Source: Stephanodiscus triporus (Eukaryota; Bacillariophyta; Thalassiosirophyceae; Thalassiosirales; Thalassiosiraceae). From it: a stretch of 11,700 bases of DNA. How positions within the stretch are numbered: the first letter of the stretch is position 1; each line of letters begins with the position of its first letter. Below the pieces are notes generated by a model, which was not told the DNA's origin, did no database searches, and was given only the letters and a program-made list of their open reading frames with translations. The translations under genes were made by a program, and so were the position numbers. The DNA lies in contig JALLAZ010000842.1 of assembly GCA_036939755.1 (NCBI GenBank), forward strand, positions 1-11,700. The letters run 5' to 3'. Positions 1-7,654 of this stretch are shown here, piece after piece.

Positions 1-1
1 T

Positions 2-448
2 AGTGTTCCGCCAAGTGTCTTGTCATATTACCACAATTGGAAGGACAACATTGCCGAATATGTAAGTCGCAATGGCAATAAAGTTGATGCCAAAGACGTT
101 ACTATTCAACACATGTTGATGTTGAGTTACCTTAGTTTCAAAGGTGGTCTAACAAATAAGGGCAGGAAGCGTTCTGCAGAGCACAGTGCCAATATCAGCA
201 AGGCGATGACGGGCATGAAGCGTCCCAAGCATTCTGCGGAGTTACGTGCCAAAATGAGCGAGGCGCGGAAGGGTAAGACGCTATCCGCAGAGCACTGTGC
301 CAAAATCAGCAAGACGATGACGGGCATGAAGCATTCTGCAGAGCACAGAGCCAATATCAGCAAGGGGAAGAAGGGCAGGAAGCATTCCGATGAGACACAT
401 GCCAATATCAGCAAGGCGTTGAAGGGCAAGAAGACTTCTACAAATTGA
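2..448 (+). CDS. NUMOD3-repeat protein, 3' part (5' end outside window)
   Basis: The frame is open from the window edge to TGA at 446-448, giving 148 residues; no in-frame stop precedes it, so the true start lies to the left. A TTG at 20 is only an in-window candidate start and I do not believe it. The first ~55 residues are unassigned and non-repetitive. From nucleotide 170 onward the protein is five copies of a 17-residue motif, best seen as SAEHSANISKAMTG and SDETHANISKALKG. This fits NUMOD3 (nuclease-associated modular domain 3), a helix-turn-helix-like DNA-binding motif known from GIY-YIG and HNH homing endonucleases. No nuclease catalytic motif is visible in this part. It converges on the kinesin gene, with 213 bp between the stops. 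It could be a homing-nuclease tail or a free-standing repeat protein; only the NUMOD3 call is secure. Confidence 0.7.
   Translation, partial: SVPPSVLSYYHNWKDNIAEYVSRNGNKVDAKDVTIQHMLMLSYLSFKGGLTNKGRKRSAEHSANISKAMTGMKRPKHSAELRAKMSEARKGKTLSAEHCAKISKTMTGMKHSAEHRANISKGKKGRKHSDETHANISKALKGKKTSTN
170..433 (+). repeat. Five tandem 51-bp units encoding NUMOD3 motifs
   Basis: Units at 170-220, 230-280, 281-331, 332-382 and 383-433 are each exactly 51 nt (17 codons). A 9-nt insertion (221-229, Arg-Pro-Lys) sits between the first and second. Shared cores such as GCCAATATCAGCAAG recur nearly unchanged. Period and frame are preserved, so the array changes length without breaking the protein. The similarity at nucleotide level implies recent unit duplication. 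Confidence 0.85.
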
Positions 449-661
449 AGAAGACGAATGGACTCCGCACATCTGTGGATTATTCTAGATGTTACAGCCC
501 ACAGCCCAATGAGGAAATCATCGGCCAGCTGTCAAACATGGCATCTATTTAACAGGGTAATGTTGATTTGTAGAAGTAAGGTCCAAAAGTTAAATGCTCA
601 TGTTAAGATAGAATAACCCTTTACCCCGAAGGCACCCACCAAGGTTGGGCACATCATATCA
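449..661. other. Convergent intergenic spacer
   Basis: This 213-bp spacer lies between the stop of the NUMOD3 gene (plus strand) and the stop of the kinesin gene (minus strand), so it should carry both 3' untranslated regions. An 11-nt word, CTTCTACAAAT at 435-445 (overlapping the NUMOD3 stop region), recurs inverted at 566-576. That could be chance. No other gene or RNA is seen. Confidence 0.5.
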
Positions 662-1535
662 TCAAATCCCTGGTCTTCTCATGCCCATTGCAGGACGCTT
701 GACTGCACTGCTTTCCGCGATCTTCGACAGCTCCGCCTTTAGAGCCCTTATCTGAGATGCACTACTTTTAGCACCACTGGTCATGACGTTGTTTGTCACA
801 TTTCTGCATCTCTTTGCAAAATCTAATGAATTCGCTGTTTCTCTTCGATTGTAGTCGGCAGGTGAACAACAGACAAACATTAGCGTCTTTGAATTGCCTC
901 CAATAGAGTCGCTCATCAGCATTGTCAGTGGATTATTTCTATACGGCACATGCTGATTACATCCGCTTGTTAATGCTCCTATGACATCCCCAAGAGCGGA
1001 TAAGCTTTTGTTGATACTCTGAGCTTCTTTGAGCTCTTGGCCCGCGGCGCCACTCTTAGATACCCTCTCTGATCCCGCCAGATCTACCAAAGTCAATTTT
1101 CCATGCATGATCTCTCCATTGCGTCTATTGCGAAGCAAGAGGACAATTGTCACAATCATGTGGCTCCGGCTTGACGCAGCATTCATTTTGGTGCTGGAAG
1201 AGGCCCTCCCTTTGGCTCCACGATCAAATACATCTAGGAGTTCTCTGGCGTTAGCGACACGCTCTATTCGGGCACCTTCGACTTCTACCAGCCCAGACGA
1301 AGTATGGTCCGCAAGATGAATCTTCAAATCGTCGAGGAGCTCGCTCTCGCATCTGTCCGTCACAAGCAAATCACGAAGCTTGTCCAAATATAGCTCTAAA
1401 ATTGAGACAGATACTTCGACATGATGACTTGACTCTCGCTCCATGAGCTTACGGAAGAGCTCGTGGGCTAAGCGAGGAGCAAGGCCTTCAGCACCATCTG
1501 ATCCAAGCATTGTGTATGTTTTACCAGACCCGGTC
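662..1535 (-). other. Kinesin exon 3 (residues 1004-1294)
   Basis: The exon begins with the last base of the Gln codon, then TGSGKTYTMLGSDG..., and ends with TGA at 664-662. It carries most of the P-loop, both switches and a short basic tail after the motor (SAVKRPAMGMRRPGI). Confidence 0.88.
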
Positions 1536-4500
1536 CTAGGTAAGGGGGGGGGGGGGGGATCAACCGGTTGTTATTGCGTGCAAATGCTGGCTGCTGACAA
1601 GAAAAAAGTCTTGATAAGAGAACGAAGTCTTGCAGTTTATCTCCACTTACTGTCCGTATGCAAAAATGCAAACCTACACGAATCATAATTTGAGAGTTCC
1701 ATTCATCGGAGGAACTGAACAAAGATCAACAACGACGACATCACTTACATTGAATCCATCGATGGCAGATGTGATGAGAAGACTAGTATCCTTGAAGACA
1801 GCCTCTTGGTTATTTCCGTTGGCATCGCTTCCCAAGAATACCTTGTCGAACTCCCAATCACGAACATCCGATGCAGTTGCAGCATCAGCCTCCATCACGC
1901 ACGTTCTTTCGCCTTCTTTAGTGAGCACAGACTTGTAATCTGCTTTGACCTCGGCTACGCTCAAGGGTCTCACCCGCACATAGACCCGTATTCTCCCCTT
2001 CATATCTTCAATAGTATTATGCAGCACTTTCCGCTTCTCTGTTTCATCATGTAGGGAAACATACAGCCGATCGTTCGCCTCCTTGAGCTCATTTGTTTTG
2101 CTGATAAATGCGGTCATTTCTTGTAACTTTGATTCCGATGAACGAGCCTTTAGCATTGCATTCTCCATCGCATGGACAGCCTCGTCTTTGGCCACCATCA
2201 ACTCCAACGCTGTCATTTTTGCCCCCTTAAGCTCATCCTGCGCGCCCGCCAACTCTGAGTTCATGCGATTCCGCTCTTCTTTCAGCTGCTCCAACTCTCT
2301 CCTGTGGTGGTTGTTCAACTCTGCAATAGACAAGCTATGCAATGCACCTGCTTTTTCAAGCTCCTCGGCCAAGTTTGTAGCTTTCGATTGCTCTGCCGAT
2401 AATTGAATGGTCAGGCCGATTCTCTCCTCAACCAGATTGCTCTCGAAAAGCCTCAGCTGTTCCTTTAGCTGAACTATGGTTTTCTCTGCCTGGTGTTTAC
2501 CTTCTTGCATCGATAAAGTCAACGCTGAATCAACTTCTCCCCCCTTTTTGGCTTGCTCTAACAAATTCTTTGTGAAAGAGTGAGAAGCCTGTTCTTCAAG
2601 AGTCAGCTGCTTAGCTGATTCAAGATCACGCTTGGCCTCTTCAACCTGTCCGGTAGCAATAGACAGAGCTTTCGTTGATTCGCCAAGCAGTTTCGTTAGT
2701 CGCGAAATCTCATTGCGGGCATCATCAAGTTCGTGTTCTCGGCACGAGATCGCAGCAAGAAACTCATCATTTTTCGCCCTCATACCATCGTCATGGATAT
2801 TTCCATCTCCAACATTAGCATTCACACAAACTGGCTTGGAAATTTTCTCCGTCTCCAGCTTAACTAATTTTTGTCTTAGTGATAGTATCTCTAGATCTTT
2901 GGTCCCAATTTCTGTTTGGAGCTTGAGGACTGTAGACACCATCTCGGAAATATTCGCCTTCATCCTGGATGAGTCATCCGCTGCCTTGGTGTATATTTCA
3001 AGGTTTTGCTGTGCCAATTTTTCTTCAAGATGCTGCAGGCGATGCATCAATTGAGATTCCATCTTTTGGTGAAGCGATGATATCCTTTCTTCAAACGATT
3101 GGTTCATTGCAAGTATTGCGTTGGAATCTGATGCAGACGACTGGACGGCCGGAGCCAGAGAACTATTTGGGGGGCTTGAAATCCCTGAAATTTCTACAAA
3201 ATGATGAACCGAATCTTTCTCGGGAGAGCGCTGAGATTTGTCCGCATTTGATTCGACACTTTCGTTGCTTGAAACTTCAACCAGGTCATCTGCAACCACT
3301 GACTGAGTGTTTGGTGGCTGCTTGCCGGGCATACAGCTGGCTGGGACATGCCGAACGTTTATGTGATTGATCACTTCTTCAAGTTCATCAGCTTTTGCGG
3401 GAGGAGACTTGATGTCGACAACAGATGGATCACGAGCTTGCAGGTCTACCTTTCTAAAATCATCTCCCCAGAGCGACTCCCCAGTATCTCGATTGTTATA
3501 AAAGGAAGAACCAGTGCTACCATCCAAACACCTTACCCACTCGCGATTTCCTGATGAAATACTTGGAGAGGTAGCATGCGCAGCATCCGCTGAAGGCGAG
3601 TTTACTCCACCGGTCTTAGAAGAAAAGGACTCAAGTAGCAAGGCACATGCAGCGTGACCATTACGCTTGGAATAATGAATAGGATCACATCCATTTTTGT
3701 CCAACGTTGTAGGGTTCGCACCTGCTCTGCATAATGTCGCACACAGCTCTACGTCACCTGAAAATGCCGCCCAGTGAAGAGGCGTGCAGCCGAACTCTGT
3801 CTCTGCAACTTCTGCCACTGCGCCATGCCTTATCAAAACCATGGCGGCATCGGGGGCGAACGTATCCACAAAGCAGGCAAAGTGCAAGCAGGTAGCTCCA
3901 AGCTTATTCCTCGTGTTTACATTGCAGCCTTTGGACAGGAGCATGGGCAAAAGATCGTATGCACTTGCCTGACAAGCGAGTAAAAGCAAAGTGTTTCCGT
4001 CGGCATCTTGCATCTCCAAGGCACGAGGTGAAAGTTTGTGGATAGTGTCAACCACTACCGAGTCTGAATGGCTGTCCCCTTTGCCGTAAAAGGGCAATAT
4101 CCCCATGAGAAGATTAATCATTTGTGCGGAATCATCGTCAACGACAATAAGGCTATTCTTGAGGTGACGCTGCGGGGTGTGGTCTCCGTACAAGGCGGGA
4201 GAGTGGTGATCTCTTCTAGGCGTCCGTTTTCTGTCCTTATCATGGTGTCTTCTCTCATCTCTTGAGCGGTGACGGCGATGAGTATTTCTGCGGCGAGAAT
4301 GTCTTTCCAACTTGCTCTCTTCCGCAGAGCCTGTGGACGCCAAGCCGTCTTCGCTTCCACTCAAGTCGGAGGAACTGATTCTTGAATCCGAGTAACTACT
4401 TCCGTCGGAGGACGATTGGCGTCGACGAGAACCTGTATCTTTCTTCGACGTGGACTTGGGAGTGGGCGGAATATTTTGCTTTGACGAAGATTCCGAAGAT

Positions 4501-4736
4501 GATGCGGAGACATCCCGGCTGTGTCGACGTTGACGAGAACCTCTACCTCTCTTCGACTTGGATTTGGGCGTCAGTTGTTTCTTCGCCGCCCGGCCTATGG
4601 ATACCAGTGCAGAGACGACGGAACTTCGCCGTTCCTTTTTTGTCATTATATCTTCTATAAGACGCGACGGCCGGGAATATCGTGGCTCCTTGTCGTCCTG
4701 CCGCTGTGGTGTGCGCCACGCTACACTCGTGCGCAT
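662..4736 (-). CDS. Kinesin-14-type C-terminal motor protein with ankyrin repeats and WW-like motif (three exons)
   Basis: Predicted minus-end-directed microtubule motor of 1294 residues. Exons are 4736-1749, 1673-1651 and 1535-662; introns have GTAAGT donors and AG acceptors, and the joins keep frame. Order: Ser/Arg-rich basic head (~33-195), ankyrin repeats (~242-372), WW-like motif (~399-428), heptad-rich coiled coil (~545-910), kinesin-14 neck KGRIRVYVRVRP (913-924), then motor. P-loop GQTGSGKT is 1003-1010, switch I NAASSRSH 1122-1129, switch II DLAGSE 1155-1160. NKSLSALGDVIGAL follows, and LTMLMSDS recalls plant KCBP-class motors. A C-terminal motor behind a coiled coil is the kinesin-14 hallmark; polarity is inferred from that. 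Start: ATG 4736 is the first after an in-frame stop at 4773-4775; Met31 is an alternative. Ankyrin and WW parts suggest cargo or scaffold binding. Oddities are the microexon inside the P-loop and a Pro where the RNxKLT lysine is expected. Confidence 0.9.
1536..1650 (-). other. Kinesin intron 2 (115 nt) with C15 tract
   Basis: Donor GTAAGTGG at 1650-1643 and acceptor TTACCTAG ending at 1536; the intron interrupts a codon after its second base. In transcript sense it contains a pure run of 15 C (plus-strand G at 1544-1558) ending eight bases before the exon, in the place of the usual polypyrimidine tract. Confidence 0.85.
1651..1673 (-). other. Kinesin microexon 2 (23 nt)
   Basis: This encodes VCIFAYG plus the first two bases (CA) of the next codon. 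The match to the conserved kinesin strand leading into the P-loop is what reveals it. It is flanked by TAG on its 5' side and GTAAGTGG on its 3' side. The split codon is completed by G at 1535 to give the Gln of GQTGSGKT. Confidence 0.88.
1674..1748 (-). other. Kinesin intron 1 (75 nt)
   Basis: Donor GTAAGT at 1748-1743 and acceptor TGTAG ending at 1674, phase 0. Retaining it adds 21 residues and then a stop. Confidence 0.85.
1749..4736 (-). other. Kinesin exon 1 (residues 1-996)
   Basis: The 2988-nt exon (996 complete codons) ends after ...SAIDGFN; GTAAGT follows directly on the minus strand at 1748-1743. Reading on past that point gives 21 residues unrelated to any kinesin before a stop, so the splice is needed to reach the P-loop. 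It carries the whole tail, coiled coil and the first strands of the motor. Confidence 0.85.
4421..4570 (-). repeat. Imperfect 108-bp internal duplication in the kinesin head
   Basis: Segments near 4421-4462 and 4529-4570 share words such as GACGAGAACCT and CTTCGAC at an offset of 108 bp. In the protein this is a 36-residue shift: PKSKSKRGRGSRQR (from residue 57) against PKSTSKKDTGSRRR (from residue 93). The frame is kept, so the low-complexity head probably grew by duplication. Confidence 0.6.
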
Positions 4737-4872
4737 ATATCCCGCATCTGCTGCTTCTTGGGTTAGTACCCTTTAGTCAAATACTTCTCAATTGGGCGTT
4801 TTGCCGAGGGGGCTGACGAAGATCCGAGCCCACTGCTTCGGTGCCGATTTCTTCTCGCGCTTTTTTGCAGTT
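4737..4872. other. Short spacer between hydrolase stop and kinesin start
   Basis: Two minus-strand genes are separated by only 136 bp, which must hold the hydrolase 3' end and the kinesin promoter and leader. In transcript sense a TACTAAC word and CAGCAG lie shortly before the kinesin ATG; this could be a leader-intron branch point and acceptor, but no donor is evident. Confidence 0.4.
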
Positions 4873-5862
4873 TTAAATTCGGGAGGGTTGCGCTGACATG
4901 CTACACGACAGCGACAGTAGCCATGCGTAAACTTCTTCGCTGGAGGATGCAACCAAGGCTGCATGGATATGCTCCCTACCCACATCATCCCTTGTATTTT
5001 TAGCAGATATCAACTTAGTATATTTGATGGTGTCCCTGGTTTCAAAGATGTCGTTTCCACTGTGCATTAATAAACCTTCGATCAGCTGGTTGGAGCAGCG
5101 GATATCATACACTTCATCACTCTCAGAATGGAATACCCAAATCGGAATGTCCCGCAGCCGCTCCAGTGCCATCGGAGGCAAGACCCCCGTGAAACCGTAC
5201 GATGCGATGACAACTCCGTTGAACTGACGCGTCGTCGCCAGTTCCACGGCGAGGGTGGAACCTTCCGAAAAGCCGAAGAGGGAAACTCTCTGACGATTGA
5301 CCGCAACGCTCGTACCATCATCGAGAGTCTGCGCCTCGAGCCAGGCACTGAACCATTTGACGAACGACAAAATCTTTCCGCGGTTATCGTCGTACAAGCT
5401 GCGCCTTCCCTTTCCAGCGTAAGGGGCCACGACGATGAAGTTTTCGCTGAGCGAGGGCGGAGCTTGATAAGTAGAGAGAAGGTATGGCGGGAGGTTCGTA
5501 TGGTCCCCGGGAGGAGTCGAGAAGGTACCATCGACGTGAGTGAATTCGTACATTGCAGAGTGTTGATTGTTCCCCGCTCCGTGCAAGACCACGAGGAGAG
5601 GATATGATTCTATTGGTTTTGCCCTGGTTTCGGGGATGTACACTACTGCCGAATAAGTGTTCGGGTCCTCGATTTCGAAGACTGTACCACGAGGGATGAG
5701 CGGTTGTTCGTTCGCGTTGGCCATAGTGGGAAGCGCGAGTGGCAAGTACAAACTCAAATAGGCAGCCGACTGCAATACCCGGCGTCGATTCGAAAATGAA
5801 CGAATTTTACGGCACCGCATTCGGCCATCATGTTTTATATCTGAGTTGGATTTGGGTTTCAT
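4873..5862 (-). CDS. Alpha/beta hydrolase (COG4099-like esterase/peptidase fold) with N-terminal presequence
   Basis: Predicted serine hydrolase of 329 residues from this start; the substrate cannot be told. Numbered from ATG 5862: oxyanion-hole region LVVLHGAG (~90-97), nucleophile elbow GFSEG with Ser199, acid Asp249 in HSESDEV, and His298 or His300 in GREHIH, followed by EVYAWLLSL as in esterase/PHB-depolymerase-like peptidases. Residues ~15-50 contain SNRRRVLQSAAY, a hydrophobic stretch and ANA: a secretory signal, or a twin-arginine thylakoid-lumen signal. Start choice: the frame stays open upstream to ATG 6090 and GTG 6099, with a stop at 6109-6111, but that stretch looks like leader or intron sequence. 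ATG 5862 has G at -3 and precedes the presequence; ATG 6045 (A at -3) and 5820 remain possible. No intron is needed for the catalytic domain. Confidence 0.8.
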   Translation of the reverse strand: MKPKSNSDIKHDGRMRCRKIRSFSNRRRVLQSAAYLSLYLPLALPTMANANEQPLIPRGTVFEIEDPNTYSAVVYIPETRAKPIESYPLLVVLHGAGNNQHSAMYEFTHVDGTFSTPPGDHTNLPPYLLSTYQAPPSLSENFIVVAPYAGKGRRSLYDDNRGKILSFVKWFSAWLEAQTLDDGTSVAVNRQRVSLFGFSEGSTLAVELATTRQFNGVVIASYGFTGVLPPMALERLRDIPIWVFHSESDEVYDIRCSNQLIEGLLMHSGNDIFETRDTIKYTKLISAKNTRDDVGREHIHAALVASSSEEVYAWLLSLSCSMSAQPSRI

Positions 5863-6095
5863 CTCAATCCTTTCTGTGATGATGTTGATGTTGCTGTTGC
5901 ATGGCGAGCAAGAGGGGGCGCGAGAGAAGGACCTACCAACGCGGATTAAAGCTGTAAATGAACTATCGACAGGTTGCAGATTAATTCGTGTCAAGGACAG
6001 TATGATGACGTGCAAATGAAACTTGAGGTAGCAGCTGCCAAACATCTTCTTGGGGTGAGCAAATAGCTCGGCTGGCATATTCGGCAGCATAGAGG
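5863..6095 (-). other. Probable leader of the hydrolase gene (open frame, uncertain coding status)
   Basis: This is in frame with the hydrolase and free of stops, with ATGs at 6090, 6078 and 6045. The encoded residues show no conserved motif, but MFGSCYLKFHLHVIILSL from 6045 could serve as an ER signal. In transcript sense a GGTAGGT near 5935 and a CATCATCACAG before 5875 could bound a leader intron. cDNA would decide. Confidence 0.35.
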
Positions 6096-6525
6096 GCACC
6101 CAAAATACTTAATTAAGTATATGGCATGCGTAAGGAGCGAATGCCTTTGGATTGGCTGTAGGGTGGCTGGCGGCGTTGCTAGGATGACATAATGTCCATG
6201 ATGTTGTCCTGTCGGAAATATCATGGTGTTTCAGCGATGGAGGTTGGAGCTACGGTACATAATACTTATTCCTACGTTAAATTAAGAGGAAGTTCGTTTC
6301 TAGTACATTTTTATCGTATGTAGAACAACAAAAAACTCGTCCAGCACCATGACGAAAAATCCCCAGGTCCGGCGGAAAGGTAGGGGTACATCACCCCTTA
6401 ATCATGGAGAACATTGGTGCCGTGAAGGCGCAGCAATCTGTTTTTGATGTCCCCCGGCGCAACCACTTTAGTCAAGCCTCCAAAGTTAGTACTTAATCAA
6501 GTATAAAGTAATTAAGTATGGGTGC
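6096..6525. mobile_element. Candidate small non-autonomous element bounded by an inverted repeat
   Basis: The left end reads GCACCC, AAA, then ATACTTAATTA at 6096-6115. The right end is the inverse, TAATTAAGTATGGGTGC, at 6509-6525. Both ends carry further palindromic sequence: 6105-6120 is a perfect 16-bp palindrome and 6490-6503 an imperfect one. The interior has no convincing frame. A short AGGGGT/ACCCCT hairpin lies near 6383-6399. No target-site duplication is obvious (left flank AGAGG, right flank TTTGG), so this may be an eroded MITE or a coincidence of two AT-rich palindromes. Confidence 0.4.
6105..6120. repeat. Perfect 16-bp palindrome ATACTTAATTAAGTAT
   Basis: The sequence equals its own reverse complement, 15 bp outside the first ATG of the hydrolase frame. 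It could be part of an element end or a dyad protein site. Confidence 0.7.
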
Positions 6526-6703
6526 TTTGGAAACCAATATATTTTGAGCAGTAGCCAAGCTTCTCTCATCTGGCCCCCTCCCCCAAAGTTTTGAGGGGAC
6601 TTGTACTCTACTCCTCCTATTGTATGAGTGCCGGCATTTTCTGGCATACGCCAGCAAAACCCTCCTTTTTGGTCCCAAAACCACACCAGCAAAAAATAAG
6701 GTT

Positions 6704-6933
6704 GGTAAAGTGAAAACATGACATTGAGTGTGTTGGCGGGAGCAAACACTCAACCGGACAGACCTTGAAAGGTTGCGGCAATTTGTTAATATCTTTGCTA
6801 TGAATGATTTTATGCAAAAATGGACAAATCCGTCGTGTTGCCTGACTAATTTTGCATCAGAATGATACTTGCCAAACTTCTTCATCTGTCAACGCTCCCG
6901 CCAAAACACTCAATGTCGTGTTTTCACTTTACC
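6704..6933. mobile_element. Fold-back (MITE-like) element, copy A, 230 bp
   Basis: The 40-nt terminal inverted repeats lie at 6704-6743 and 6894-6933, and 38 of 40 positions match. They begin GGTAAAGTGAAAAC and contain GACATTGAGTGT and GGCGGGAGC. The interior has no real frame. CACACCAGCAA-like words lie just outside both ends (near 6682 and 6948), possibly part of a longer repeat unit rather than a target duplication. The class of transposase that would recognise it is unknown. Confidence 0.75.
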
Positions 6934-7023
6934 AGTCTTCAATAAGACACACCAGCAAGATTTCAGATACGCCAGCAAAACCATTAACCCTATTTTTGTG
7001 CGTGCGCAGTACAATATAAGACT

Positions 7024-7302
7024 AGTAAAGTGAAAACGAGACATTGAGTGTTTTGACAGGAGCAAAAAAATGACCATAAAGGTTGAGGCAATTTGTAAAA
7101 TCTTTGCTACGAATGATTTTATGTAAAAATGGACAATGCCGTTGTGTTGCCCAACTTATTTCACGTCAGAATGATACTTGGCACTTATATGCTATGAATA
7201 GTTACTGTTCCAAATCCGTTGGGGAACATCAAGCCCTTGCCAAACTTTTTTGTCCATCAAACGCTCCCACAAAAACCTCAATGTCATGTTTTTTACTTAA
7301 CC
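7024..7302. mobile_element. Fold-back (MITE-like) element, copy B, 279 bp
   Basis: Related to copy A. Arms are 7024-7063 (AGTAAAGTGAAAAC..., one base off at the tip) and 7263-7302, and they pair less well than in A. Relative to A it has 59 extra bases (7181-7239) between CTTG at 7177-7180 and a second CTTG at 7236-7239. This is either an insertion in B or a deletion in A through 4-bp microhomology. Confidence 0.7.
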
Positions 7303-7500
7303 ACCAGTCTCATATGTATCCTATGTAGGTACATACCATAAAAAGATAGGCGTGCAGGTCAGGTAAAAGTGTATCTTTTAGGTGTAGATTCACGCAACGC
7401 AATAAACATAATATATATTAGGGGATGCTCTTTCCAAAAAAGAAATCCTTTTTTGGTTGCGTGCGCGGCAAATGTATGTAGGGTACACACTGCTTACCAT
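7303..7500. other. AT-rich non-coding stretch with a hairpin
   Basis: No gene seen. A 9-bp perfect stem, CCAAAAAAG at 7434-7442 with CTTTTTTGG at 7448-7456 and a 5-nt loop, is the only clear structure. Confidence 0.45.
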
Positions 7501-7606
7501 AAATAGCAGAATGTGTTAGCCCAACAAGCCACTTAGCTTATATGTAGCTGCACACAAATAGCAGAATGTGACAGCCTGACAAGCCACTGAGCTTATAGCT
7601 GCACAC
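7501..7606. repeat. Tandem duplication, units of 55 and 51 bp
   Basis: Units 7501-7555 and 7556-7606 both begin AAATAGCAGAATGTG and end AGCTGCACAC. They differ by a few substitutions and a 4-bp gap (CTTATATGTAGCTG against CTTATAGCTG). Confidence 0.85.
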
Positions 7607-7654
7607 ATTGTTAACGGGTGGCCCACAGATAGTACTAGTATTATCTACCAGGTT

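Larger units (their letters stand above)
6646..7310. repeat. Tandem duplication (~321-bp offset) containing two fold-back elements
   Basis: ATACGCCAGCAAAA occurs at 6646-6659 and 6967-6980, and the downstream sequences stay recognisably parallel. Terminal-repeat starts at 6704 and 7024 give a nearly equal offset of 320. Both copies include AATGATTTTATG, AAAAATGGACAA and CAGAATGATACTTG in the same order. The second copy is more diverged and longer. Confidence 0.75.

Noticed and set aside
127..472. Minus-strand frames of 100 and 63 codons opposite the NUMOD3 array
   Set aside because: They mirror the 51-bp repeat, which is a multiple of three, so open antisense frames are expected. The peptides are repetitive and show no independent motif.
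435..576. 11-nt inverted repeat CTTCTACAAAT / ATTTGTAGAAG as an element end
   Set aside because: Too short, with no flanking duplication and one arm inside the NUMOD3 coding end; chance is likely.
1443..1688. G15 run as a phase-variable tract in a plus-strand frame
   Set aside because: The run is inside intron 2 of the minus-strand kinesin; the plus frame over it has no support.
1029..4660. Many plus-strand frames of 60-140 codons
   Set aside because: All lie opposite the kinesin exons, whose motifs fix the minus strand as coding.
5082..5607. Frames of 149 (minus) and 159 (plus) codons inside the hydrolase gene
   Set aside because: They are shadows in other frames; the 4873-5862 frame carries the GFSEG elbow, Asp and His motifs.
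6486..6885. Minus-strand frames of 87 and 130 codons
   Set aside because: They run across the inverted-repeat arms and unique spacer without any recognisable domain.
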